Shown here in pieces: positions 8,156-15,764 of a DNA stretch of 24,297 nt; position 1 is the stretch's first letter, and each line of letters opens with the position of its first letter. The notes below the pieces were generated by a model. It did not search any database. It was not told the DNA's origin and was given only the letters and a program-made list of their open reading frames with translations. The stretch is from SLFT01 sp964493075 (GTDB lineage Bacteria; Hydrogenedentota; Hydrogenedentia; Hydrogenedentales; CAITNO01), in contig CAZBNU010000043.1 in NCBI GenBank assembly GCA_964493075.1, positions 1-24,297 on the forward strand, read 5' to 3'. The translations under genes and the position numbers were made by a program.

Positions 8156-8872
8156 TTATTGTATCGGAGGCGGAGGCGGCATGTCGCCGGGCGGAGGCGG
8201 TATATCACCGGCAGACGGTTCCATTTCTTCGCGCTTCTGCAATACAAGTTTGTCAAACTTCAGGATAACACGAAGGTCAGGAGCAATCTGGGCCAAATCG
8301 TTGCGCAGGAAATTCATGAATGTTGTTCCGGCAGGAATGACACGGCTGAATTTACGTTGCTCCATATCCAGCGCTTCCAATTCGGCGGGGACATCAACCA
8401 TGACGCCAAACTTGGCCGCGTGCTGACGAATAATAACAAGGTAATCCACATTTTCTAGTTTCAATTCTTCTTCAGACATGGGCGTCGTCAACATCCGGTT
8501 GAATTCCACGGAAACCTCATCTCCGGGGATGACATGAGGTACGTGACGCACGTCTCCCAATCCATCTTCTGAGCGCCCGCTGATTTTATCTGAGGCATAT
8601 TCGATTCGATCTATTGCGGTGCGGGGAAGTTGCAGTGGGGCTTCATTTTCAAGAAACTCAATTTCAACATAAAGAGGGTTCTCTCGCCCTATCCTGATGC
8701 CACGCAGCTCTTTACCACTCTTTAGATAAACGACATCGCTTTCTTCCATTTCATAGGAGGGTGCATCTGCATCGTTTGGGCTTGTTTGGGGTGGTATCCC
8801 CTCAGGCTGGGCGACTCCCGGTATGGCCATAGCCAACAACACAATTACAACGGCAACAGTTTTCCTGAACAT
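8156..8872 (-). CDS. Secreted protein of unknown function with proline-rich C-terminal tail
   Basis: Not recognised as a named family. The 238-residue protein starts with a clear signal peptide: MFRK, a hydrophobic core to about residue 17, and probable cleavage after GVA-Q at about 21-22. Residues 46-92 (DVVYLKSGKELRGIRIG, then LPRTAIDRIEY) resemble the short beta-barrel pattern in which a strand with LKxGxxxxG is followed by a closing xxIxxIE strand. Such modules occur in many envelope proteins. A mixed alpha/beta segment follows (about 143-213), then a tail of two proline clusters (PPPPGDMPPPPP, 225-236). The ATG at 8872 has GAAGGTAG about 7 nt upstream. It is a single-gene unit with a predicted promoter at 8928-8956 and terminator at 8097-8130. 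Probably periplasmic or surface-associated (inference). Confidence 0.8.
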   Translation of the reverse strand: MFRKTVAVVIVLLAMAIPGVAQPEGIPPQTSPNDADAPSYEMEESDVVYLKSGKELRGIRIGRENPLYVEIEFLENEAPLQLPRTAIDRIEYASDKISGRSEDGLGDVRHVPHVIPGDEVSVEFNRMLTTPMSEEELKLENVDYLVIIRQHAAKFGVMVDVPAELEALDMEQRKFSRVIPAGTTFMNFLRNDLAQIAPDLRVILKFDKLVLQKREEMEPSAGDIPPPPGDMPPPPPIQ

Positions 8873-8927
8873 AATAGGCTACCTTCAATCGGTTTAATCT
8901 TGTGACACTATTCTCTACCAGACCTGG

Positions 8928-8956
8928 ATTGTATCTGATTAAAGAAACAAAAACAA
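8928..8956 (-). promoter_or_regulatory. Predicted promoter of the secreted-protein gene
   Basis: On the minus strand, TTGTTT (8951-8956) and TACAAT (8928-8933) are 17 bases apart, giving a leader of about 50 nt to ATG 8872. The -10 match is good and the -35 moderate, in a T-rich spacer. Its presence suggests the gene is separate from the UbiA operon that ends at 9008. Confidence 0.4.
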
Positions 8957-9007
8957 AACAACTCGGTGTTACGTAATTATACAAATATTTGCTGCTTCAG
9001 TCCATTT

Positions 9008-9901
9008 TTATAATTTGGCGGTGTAGATGATCACAATACAGCTGACTGCCCAGAGTATTACGGCAATACAGGTGGGCATATCTTTCAATAGTGCGAGACT
9101 GGGATCGCCGGATTCATTGCGCTGGATGAGCCATAAATAACGGGCTAGACCGTAAACCACAAAGGGTAGCGTCATATACAATTTATCCGTTCCAAGACGG
9201 TCCACTACTTCAGGGCTACAAGTATAGATGGTGAACGTAATGAGCGCACCTCCGGCCACCACCACAAGCATCTGATCAATAAAGGCGATACTGTAATGAT
9301 GAAGCACTTCCCTGTGGCTGCGTGCCTCTTTTTCCAGCAAGGCAATTTCGCCGCGCCGTTTTCCCAGCGCTAGAAACAAGGCAAGAAACAGGGTGCAGAC
9401 AATCAGCCAGTTGGAAAACACCACATGAATGGCAACCGCACCGGCAATGGCACGTATGACAAATCCCAACGCAACAAAAATTACATCAACAATGAAGATA
9501 TTCTTGAGCAGTACACTGTAACTGAATGTCATTCCAAGGTAAAATAGCAGGGCCAGGAGAAAGGGCATACCGAGACCGATGGCTGTGCCAACGGCGGCCA
9601 CTAAAAGACAGGCGGCAACGAGAGCGGCGGAAACATGGGAAATCTTGCCGGCAGGCAGCGGGCGCAGACACTTTCGCGGGTGTTTTTTGTCCTGCTTGTA
9701 ATCGAGGATGTCATTGATAATGTACGTGGCACTGGCGGCAAGACAGAATGCAAAGGTGGCCACCAGACTGCGCACTATGGAGGTCGGGTCGCCAAGTTGT
9801 TGTGCAAATACAAGCGGCAGCAGCACGAGCCCGTTTTTAGACCACTGGTAAACGCGCAGTAACTGAATCAGCATCATTATTCTTGTATGAAGTAATTTCA
9901 T
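9008..9901 (-). CDS. UbiA-family polyprenyl-phosphate phosphoribosyltransferase (DPPR synthase-like)
   Basis: This 297-residue polytopic UbiA-superfamily protein best matches the decaprenyl-phosphate phosphoribosyltransferase branch (Mycobacterium Rv3806c type). That enzyme transfers ribose-5-phosphate from PRPP to polyprenyl phosphate at the membrane. LLRVYQWSKNGLVLLPLVFA (14-33) is typical of that branch. The first Asp-rich motif NDILDYKQD (63-71) is followed by HPRKCLRPLPAG. A later block YSVLLKNIFIVDV (128-140) precedes GFVIRAIAGA, and LALGKRRGE (178-186) is also branch-typical. About nine hydrophobic segments fill the rest. It is the third gene of an operon, 4 bp after the DprE2-like gene, which strongly supports the call over a ubiquinone or haem prenyltransferase. 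The start ATG 9901 has a weak ribosome site; ATG at residue 9 or 10 is possible. Confidence 0.88.
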   Translation of the reverse strand: MKLLHTRIMMLIQLLRVYQWSKNGLVLLPLVFAQQLGDPTSIVRSLVATFAFCLAASATYIINDILDYKQDKKHPRKCLRPLPAGKISHVSAALVAACLLVAAVGTAIGLGMPFLLALLFYLGMTFSYSVLLKNIFIVDVIFVALGFVIRAIAGAVAIHVVFSNWLIVCTLFLALFLALGKRRGEIALLEKEARSHREVLHHYSIAFIDQMLVVVAGGALITFTIYTCSPEVVDRLGTDKLYMTLPFVVYGLARYLWLIQRNESGDPSLALLKDMPTCIAVILWAVSCIVIIYTAKL

Positions 9902-9905
9902 CGTG

Positions 9906-10664
9906 CTATATGCTCATCTTCTTGAACTGCCATTCAGGAATACTCTTTATAATAGCAAGGATATATCGCCAAAAAACCGGTACGTAGGCCACGTTCTTTT
10001 TCTTCAGAATGGCACGTACGATGGCGTGACCGGCGCTAGCAGGATCGGCCACAAGTATTTGGGGAAGGCCCATCCCATAGGTCATGGGGGTGTCCATAAA
10101 TCCGGGCTTGATAGTGGTGACCTGAACACCGGAAACATGAAGACGATTGCGTAATCCTTGCAGGTAGGCGCTTAACCCGGCTTTTGAAGCACCATAAATA
10201 TAGTTCATTTTTCGGCCCCGATCACCGGCTACAGAGGAGAGTGCGGCAATAAACCCGGATTTTCGTTCTTCAAATCCAGCCGCAAACTGCTCAATAATTG
10301 CTATGGCGCCAGTCAGGTTGGTATCCAGGGTGCGGCGCATGACTTCAATGTCTTTTTGCGCCTCTTCCTGGTCAGCCATATATCCGAAACACACGACAAC
10401 ACCGCCCGGAAAATGCCCCAATGCATCTGTACAGCGCTGAATAAAAAGAGGATGTTCGACAAAGTGCAATGCGTCGAATTCAAGGCAATGGCAGGAAATT
10501 TCATGTCGCACCTGTAAATCTGTGGCAAGAGTATTCAGTTCTTGTATATCGCGTCCTGCTAGCACTACATCAAAACCTTTTCGGGCAAAACCATCGGCGA
10601 TATAGCGCGCCACGCCTGACAAGGCTCCAAGTATGACCACAGAGTTGGGATATGCCGTTGACAT
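9906..10664 (-). CDS. dprE2: SDR oxidoreductase, DprE2-like (polyprenylphospho-2-keto-arabinose reductase)
   Basis: This 252-residue short-chain dehydrogenase has a nucleotide-binding segment VILGALSGVARYIA (10-23) of the GxxxGxA kind. N116 lies in DTNL, catalytic Ser143/144 in ALSSVAG, and Y157-x3-K161 in YGASK. In the DprE pathway this enzyme reduces the 2-keto intermediate to polyprenyl-phosphoryl-arabinose with NADH. The assignment rests mainly on its position 13 bp after the DprE1-like gene and 4 bp before the UbiA-like gene; SDR motifs alone would not identify it. ATG 10664 is preferred to an upstream in-frame ATG (10754), because AGGAG lies about 7 nt before it and the shorter form begins at the Rossmann fold without overlapping dprE1. 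Confidence 0.87.
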   Translation of the reverse strand: MSTAYPNSVVILGALSGVARYIADGFARKGFDVVLAGRDIQELNTLATDLQVRHEISCHCLEFDALHFVEHPLFIQRCTDALGHFPGGVVVCFGYMADQEEAQKDIEVMRRTLDTNLTGAIAIIEQFAAGFEERKSGFIAALSSVAGDRGRKMNYIYGASKAGLSAYLQGLRNRLHVSGVQVTTIKPGFMDTPMTYGMGLPQILVADPASAGHAIVRAILKKKNVAYVPVFWRYILAIIKSIPEWQFKKMSI

Positions 10665-10677
10665 GGAGGTTCTCCTG

Positions 10678-12036
10678 TTATCCATCAATGCGTAACCGAC
10701 GCGAGAGACTGGAACTAATGACACGGTTCGGATCGAGTGTAGCCCTAATTGCACGAAATTCGTCCAGTCGGGGATACATCGCTGCGAAGGTTTCCGGACG
10801 GCTCAGCGTATCTTTGGCAAGATATAGCCGACCGCCGTACTCAAGTAACAGGCGGTCTAATGCACCTGCAAAATCTTCAAGGCCGTGCCCATTTGGGATG
10901 TCCAATGTCAGGGTGTATCCGGGCATAGGATGGGATAACATGCCGGGCCCGGATTCCCCGAAACATTTGAGTACGGCAAGAAAGGAAGCGCGCCCCGATG
11001 CCGCCAGTCTTTCAAGCATCTTCACCAGGCCGGGACGACTTTCCATGGGGAATGTGGCTTGGTATTGCACGAATCCTTTTTTGCCGTACATGCGGTTCCA
11101 ATGATGAATGCCGTCCAATGGATAAAAATACTTGTCATAATCCATAATAACACCGGCAGCATCCCGGTTTTTGGCATAGAACAGCGTATTGAATGCCTTG
11201 ATGCTGTAGGGATTTAATACAAAACCGGGAAAATCAATGGGCACAGCCATCTTGAGTCGTTTGGGAAGCCGATAAGGGGTGCGCGCCAGTTTATCTGGAA
11301 GTTCTGTTGATATGGCGTGAGCACCGCGCATAAGCACTGAACGTCCCAGGGAAGCCCCGGAAGCAAGGCAGTCCACCCACGCCACAGAATACAGGTAGTC
11401 TTTGTCGGAGGTGCTCATGGCCTCCAAAACGGCATCCAGATTGGCACAGCGTTTATAGTCTACGCGAACGTATGCAGATTCCACGGGACGCAGTCTTAAT
11501 GTTGCAGACAGGATGATGCCTGTTAATCCCGCGCCTCCGGCAGTTGCCCAGAAAATATCGCTGTTCTCTTCGGGGGAACAGTGCAGGATACCCCGTGCTG
11601 GAGTCCACAGGGAAATAGCATCCACAAACTGTGTAAACGTACCATCGCAATGGTGGTTCTTGCCATGTACATCATTTGCAATTGCGCCAGCGACGGTAAC
11701 AAACTTGGTGCCCGGCGTCACAGGTAGAAAAAAACCACGAGGAACAAACACGTCCAGGATTTCGGCAAGGGTGACGCCGCCTTCACATTCCAGAACCCCT
11801 GTCTCAGCATTAAAATGCTGCATACGGTTCATGCGGGACATGTCCAGCACGGAACCCTCGCCATTTACTGCAGCATCACCATAACTGCGTCCGACCCCGC
11901 GCGCGATGAAAGAGGACGGCGGGTCTGTAAGAAATGATTGCAGTTCAGAGGTGCGTTCAGGACGGTAGGCAGTACAGGAAACGGGTTCATACCTTCCCCA
12001 TCCGGCCAATGATAATTTCGCCGATGCAAGTGACAA
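10678..12036 (-). CDS. dprE1: FAD-dependent oxidase, DprE1-like (polyprenylphospho-ribose 2-oxidase)
   Basis: This 452-residue FAD-linked oxidase aligns by eye along its length with mycobacterial DprE1. ARGVGRSYGDAAVNG (45-59) is the FAD diphosphate-binding loop, with PVTPGT at 105-110. NDVHGKNHH (121-129) matches CDIHGKNHH of the Mycobacterium protein, with H124 at the flavin-contact site. FWATAGGAGLTGII (162-175), YPLDGIHHWNRMYG and LYLAKDT, with the conserved active-site lysine K408, also match. DprE1 oxidises the C2 hydroxyl of polyprenyl-phosphoryl-ribose, first half of its epimerisation to arabinose. At the position of Cys387 in M. tuberculosis this protein has Thr377 (PGYTLTLDIP). The start is TTG 12036, with GAGAGGA about 7 nt upstream. 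It heads a three-gene operon. Confidence 0.9.
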   Translation of the reverse strand: MSLASAKLSLAGWGRYEPVSCTAYRPERTSELQSFLTDPPSSFIARGVGRSYGDAAVNGEGSVLDMSRMNRMQHFNAETGVLECEGGVTLAEILDVFVPRGFFLPVTPGTKFVTVAGAIANDVHGKNHHCDGTFTQFVDAISLWTPARGILHCSPEENSDIFWATAGGAGLTGIILSATLRLRPVESAYVRVDYKRCANLDAVLEAMSTSDKDYLYSVAWVDCLASGASLGRSVLMRGAHAISTELPDKLARTPYRLPKRLKMAVPIDFPGFVLNPYSIKAFNTLFYAKNRDAAGVIMDYDKYFYPLDGIHHWNRMYGKKGFVQYQATFPMESRPGLVKMLERLAASGRASFLAVLKCFGESGPGMLSHPMPGYTLTLDIPNGHGLEDFAGALDRLLLEYGGRLYLAKDTLSRPETFAAMYPRLDEFRAIRATLDPNRVISSSLSRRLRIDG

Positions 12037-12095
12037 CGGGTATTCCTCTCTACATCATGTTTAAAACATAAGCAATGACCTACAAACACAAACAG

Positions 12096-12125
12096 AGTAT
12101 AGCCAATGAAAGTATAGTTATACAA
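12096..12125 (-). promoter_or_regulatory. Predicted promoter of the dprE1-dprE2-ubiA operon
   Basis: On the minus strand, TTGTAT (12120-12125) and TATACT (12096-12101) are separated by 18 bases, giving a leader of about 53 nt to TTG 12036. A second TATACT lies at 12111-12116 but lacks a -35 at good spacing. This promoter sits in the 104-bp gap after the nitrilase gene, so the cassette is probably an independent transcription unit. Confidence 0.5.
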
Positions 12126-12140
12126 TTCAGATGAGAAAAC

Positions 12141-12977
12141 CTAGGTTTGGGAGGAGTCCCGCTTTTTCCAAAATTCATGCCAACTACTTCCTCGAGCGGG
12201 ACGTTTCACAGGTGCAATATCCACGTAAATGATTTTCTCGGCGTCAGAACCGTAGGGACCTTGAACAACTTCGTTGCCATCCGGTCCGATAACCAATGAA
12301 GACCCAATGCACTTCTTTCCTGTCCAGGGACCACTTTCCATAGGTCCGACGTTACTTACCCCTGCAATCCACACGTTAAATTCACGAGCAACAGGAATAT
12401 ATGCGTCACGCCAGGTATCGCCATAGGGGTACTGCTGGTTGTCATGGTCCGCAGCGACCGCCCAGGCGCAAGGAGAAATGATCATATCAGCGCCCATGTA
12501 GCAAAGCGAACGGCTTATAACAAGGTCTTTGGCAAAGCCGTCGGCACAAATCATCAGCCCCAGTGTGCCTAGCTCCGTAGCGACCACGCCAAGCCTGTCC
12601 CCTTGTGCATAATACGGATGACCAATATCAAGTTCGTTCATCTTGCGATGCAAGCATAGCAATTCACCCTGCTTTCCGATAATAACAGCAGCGTTATATA
12701 CGTTACCTCCCGAACGTTCTGTAAGACCGGCACAAACATAAACCTGGTTTTCGGTTGCCATTTTAGACATCTGGCAATAGGATGCTCCATCAGGGATTGG
12801 CTCAGCGGCTTCTGCACTTGCAGGATGCGTCCAGCCGATGTCCATAGTTTCCGGCAGCACAATAAGTTTACTGCCGTGTGCAGCAGCTTCATTGATAAGG
12901 TCACAGGCATGGGTAAGATTGGATGCTTTATCACCTCCAACAACGCGCATTTGTATTAACGCCAGTTCAAAGTGCAT
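12141..12977 (-). CDS. Carbon-nitrogen hydrolase (nitrilase superfamily amidase)
   Basis: The 278-residue protein has the Glu-Lys-Cys triad of the superfamily: E43 in VLPETMD, K112 in HRKMNE, and C144 in LMICADGFAKD. These enzymes hydrolyse amide C-N bonds of small molecules (N-carbamoyl compounds, omega-amides, cyanide derivatives) in the cytoplasm. The specific substrate cannot be read from sequence. Length is that of single-domain aliphatic amidase or carbamoylase types; there is no synthetase or acyltransferase fusion. ATG 12977 has AAAGG about 10 nt upstream. It follows priA by 23 bp and probably shares its transcript, although no functional link is apparent. Confidence 0.88.
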   Translation of the reverse strand: MHFELALIQMRVVGGDKASNLTHACDLINEAAAHGSKLIVLPETMDIGWTHPASAEAAEPIPDGASYCQMSKMATENQVYVCAGLTERSGGNVYNAAVIIGKQGELLCLHRKMNELDIGHPYYAQGDRLGVVATELGTLGLMICADGFAKDLVISRSLCYMGADMIISPCAWAVAADHDNQQYPYGDTWRDAYIPVAREFNVWIAGVSNVGPMESGPWTGKKCIGSSLVIGPDGNEVVQGPYGSDAEKIIYVDIAPVKRPARGSSWHEFWKKRDSSQT

Positions 12978-13000
12978 GTAATGAGTACCTTTTTTTGAGA

Positions 13001-15472
13001 TTAAAACATTCCATAGGGGTCCAAATCTATCTTCAGTTTAACCTGCTTCTTGGGGCATGACGCATCAAAGGTTTCCCGCACCGCCCGGGCAATATCATTT
13101 ATCCGGCTTGCGCTGCGCGACATAATGGCGAAATTCCAGCGGTACATTTTTTTCATACGGCGTATGCTGGCAGGTGCAGGTCCCAATAAGGCCATGCCGC
13201 GATACCCAAACCGGTCAATCTGTTCACAGGTAATACGCCGAAGGCGCATGCTTTCCCGTTCGGCATCCATCGGATCGCTGGCTTCTATCATGAAGTTTAC
13301 CATCCGTCGGAATGGCGGATAACCGGCATCCTGACGGTACTGAATTTCCTTGCCGTAAAAACCTTCATAATCATGACCTGCCGCCGCTGCAATAGCATAA
13401 TGTTTTGGACGGTAGGTTTGTATATAAACTTCCCCAGGACGGCTGCCCCGTCCTGCTCTTCCGCTAACTTGGGTCAGCAGCTGAAAGGCCTGCTCTGCGG
13501 AACGGAAATCGGGAAGCGTCAGGCCTGCATCGGCGTTGATGACGCCCACAAGTGTGACCCCCGGATAGTCGTGGCCTTTAGCAAGCATCTGCGTACCGAT
13601 GAGTATATCAATTTCTCCATTGGCGAAACGCCCCAGAATTTTTGCATGTCCCCCCTTCCCTGCCGTTGTATCGGCATCCATACGCTCAATGCGCGCACCG
13701 GAAAAACTGCGAAGCAGGTAGTCTTCCGCTTTCTGTGTGCCCAGCCCCAGATAGACCAATGGATTAAAGCCGCACGAGTCGCACGTTTCTGGTTTGGGAC
13801 GGGTGGCGCTACAGTAATGACAACGCAACTCCCCGCCAGCACTGTGATATGTCAACGACACCTGGCAATCCTCGCATTGCGCTACCCAACCACAGGCCGG
13901 GCATAGTACAACCGGCGAAAACCCACGGCGATTTAGTAACAGGATTATCTGTTCTTTTGCAGATAAGCGTTGCTCAATGGCGGTTTCGAGAATTGGGGAC
14001 AGCACCAGTTGTCCGGGATTTTCAATTTGTTCCCGACGCATATCCACTAAATGTACTTTGGGCAGTACGCCAGCCGTGGCACGCTGCAACAACTCCAGAC
14101 GCGTTGATTTCTGGGTTTCCGAGTTGTAGTAGGATTCTACCGAGGGGGTAGCGGAACCAAGCACGCAAACGGCCCTGTTCTTGCGTGCGCGAACAATGGC
14201 CACATCACGGGCATGATAGCGTGGCGTCTCATTTTGTTTGTAGGAATTATCGTGTTCTTCGTCCACGATGATAATCCCCACATCCGGCAGGGGTGCAAAT
14301 ACCGCCGAACGCGCTCCCACCACAATGCGCACCTTTCCCTGTCGGGCACGCCGCCAGGCATCGTAGCGTTCTCCATCACTCAGGCCGCTGTGCAGCACGG
14401 CAATATCCTGGCTGAAACGGGCATAGAACCGGCCCACCGTTTGGGGGGTCAACGATATTTCGGGAACCAGCATGATGGCGTCACGTCCCTGTTGCAGCAC
14501 CGTTTCAATGGCCTGTAGGTATACTTCCGTCTTGCCTGAACCGGTAATACCTCGCAACAGGAAGGTCGCATATCGTTTTTCGTCAACCGCACCGCAGAGT
14601 GCTTCGTAGGTGGCCTGTTGTTCCGGATTCAACCGATGTTTTGTTGCGGCAAGTGCATCGGCTTTCATGTCGGGAACCCGGTACAATTCGGATTCATACA
14701 ACGTCACCAGCCCCGCTTTTTCAAGGGCCTGTAATACTGTCTTGTTAGTATTGTGCTTGGTATATAATGCTGTTGCGGCGCGCTCATGTTCACCCTGCAA
14801 GAGATCGAGATAGACTGCAGCCCGTTTTGGTGCGCGTCGTTGCATGGCCATCAGTTCGTCTGTATCGGGCACGGCGTCTTTGATCAGACGCACCCACAGT
14901 TCTTTCAGGATGTTCTCTTCGCTGTCGCGAAAAATGCGCTCCTCCCGAAGGACGTCACGTTTCACCAGCGCATTTAAGGTATTGCTTAACGACTGGCCTC
15001 CGCATTCCTTGGCCAGTTGACCTGTAGTCAAGGGACCACGGGTGTACAGTGCCGCAATAATTTTGCGCTGCCGATCGCTGAAACGGCCCGTGCCCACCTG
15101 TTCTGTTACAAGGTGATATCGGATTTTTGGGCCTGTCTTGATGGCGGCGGGCACGGCACATGCCAGGGCCTCGCCCCAGGAGCAACAGTAGTATTCCGCT
15201 ATCCATTGACACAGGTTCAACATGGCATCATCGAATATGGGCGCATCGTCCGGCAGATCAATTATGGGGCGCGGTTCTGCAACAGCGCTCTCCCCCATTA
15301 CCTTTACCACAATGCCCAGTTTGACCCGCGATTGAACTGGCGCCAAAGCACGCATACCCACGGCTACCCTGTCATGCAGTGCCCGGGGGACTTCATAGGT
15401 CAGTGTCTTGTCCAATGCCAGCGGGAACGCAAGTTCCACATAGTGTTTATTTTCATTGTCTGAATGCAACAA
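13001..15472 (-). CDS. priA: Primosomal protein N' (replication restart helicase PriA)
   Basis: PriA is a 3'-to-5' superfamily 2 helicase that reloads the replisome at stalled forks. From TTG 15472 the protein is 823 residues. It shows the N-terminal DNA-binding domain (YVELAFPLALDKTLTYEVP near residues 11-29), Walker A GITGSGKT (308-315), the DEEH box in IIVDEEHDNSYKQ (404-407), and GSATPS. Eight zinc cysteines lie in four pairs (524/527, 533/536, 551/554, 564/567), then the helicase C-terminal motif QVSGRAGRG. TTG 15472 (or 15469) is chosen because AAGG lies 6 nt upstream and the family N-terminus begins there. The in-frame ATG at 15634 lacks a ribosome site and would add 54 unrelated residues. 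It is divergent from lepA and followed by the nitrilase gene. Confidence 0.94.
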   Translation of the reverse strand: MLHSDNENKHYVELAFPLALDKTLTYEVPRALHDRVAVGMRALAPVQSRVKLGIVVKVMGESAVAEPRPIIDLPDDAPIFDDAMLNLCQWIAEYYCCSWGEALACAVPAAIKTGPKIRYHLVTEQVGTGRFSDRQRKIIAALYTRGPLTTGQLAKECGGQSLSNTLNALVKRDVLREERIFRDSEENILKELWVRLIKDAVPDTDELMAMQRRAPKRAAVYLDLLQGEHERAATALYTKHNTNKTVLQALEKAGLVTLYESELYRVPDMKADALAATKHRLNPEQQATYEALCGAVDEKRYATFLLRGITGSGKTEVYLQAIETVLQQGRDAIMLVPEISLTPQTVGRFYARFSQDIAVLHSGLSDGERYDAWRRARQGKVRIVVGARSAVFAPLPDVGIIIVDEEHDNSYKQNETPRYHARDVAIVRARKNRAVCVLGSATPSVESYYNSETQKSTRLELLQRATAGVLPKVHLVDMRREQIENPGQLVLSPILETAIEQRLSAKEQIILLLNRRGFSPVVLCPACGWVAQCEDCQVSLTYHSAGGELRCHYCSATRPKPETCDSCGFNPLVYLGLGTQKAEDYLLRSFSGARIERMDADTTAGKGGHAKILGRFANGEIDILIGTQMLAKGHDYPGVTLVGVINADAGLTLPDFRSAEQAFQLLTQVSGRAGRGSRPGEVYIQTYRPKHYAIAAAAGHDYEGFYGKEIQYRQDAGYPPFRRMVNFMIEASDPMDAERESMRLRRITCEQIDRFGYRGMALLGPAPASIRRMKKMYRWNFAIMSRSASRINDIARAVRETFDASCPKKQVKLKIDLDPYGMF

Positions 15473-15764
15473 CAGGTACCTTGTGTTTGTAATGGGATCG
15501 TTAATGCCACCATCATACCAATTTATACACCAGTACCGCGAACAGGAAAGCGCACGATTGTTGTCAGCAAACGTAGGCACCACATCCCTGTCATGTCGTC
15601 TTTTCAAATAACTATTTTCGCAAAAACCATACATTCGTTTGTGTAATCACTGCCAGCATTGATACTATATACGGGACGGGGCATGGGTTTACACAGAAAA
15701 ATGGTTTTGTTGCAACGAGATCAAGGGGGATAATACCCCCTAAAGCAGGTTTAGTATCATAAGT
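15473..15764. other. Divergent priA-lepA intergenic region
   Basis: About 290 bp without a convincing gene. It holds the ribosome site of priA (AAGG at 15479-15482, minus strand), a GC stem-loop next to lepA (15724-15741) and a possible lepA promoter. The minus-strand frame extending priA to 15634 shows no family similarity. I found no strong priA promoter; TATAAA-like minus-strand sequence near 15525 lacks a good -35. Confidence 0.5.
15707..15734 (+). promoter_or_regulatory. Possible lepA promoter
   Basis: TTGTTG (15707-15712) and GATAAT (15729-15734) are 16 bases apart, with a predicted start near 15741 and a leader of about 24 nt to lepA. The -10 element falls inside the loop of a GGGGG/CCCCC inverted repeat (15724-15741), so the stem could instead be a regulator site. 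Weak evidence. Confidence 0.3.

Noticed and set aside
10665..10754. Extension of the DprE2-like gene to ATG 10754
   Set aside because: It would overlap the end of dprE1 by 77 bp and add residues before the Rossmann fold; ATG 10664 has AGGAG at proper spacing.
10678..12036. Reading the FAD oxidase as an L-gulonolactone or alditol oxidase
   Set aside because: The HGKNHH block, the YPLDGIHHWNRMYG-type segment and the operon with DprE2-like and UbiA-like genes fit DprE1 better.
15473..15634. Extension of priA to ATG 15634
   Set aside because: There is no ribosome site, and the 54 added residues do not look like PriA; a TTG with AAGG upstream fits the family N-terminus.
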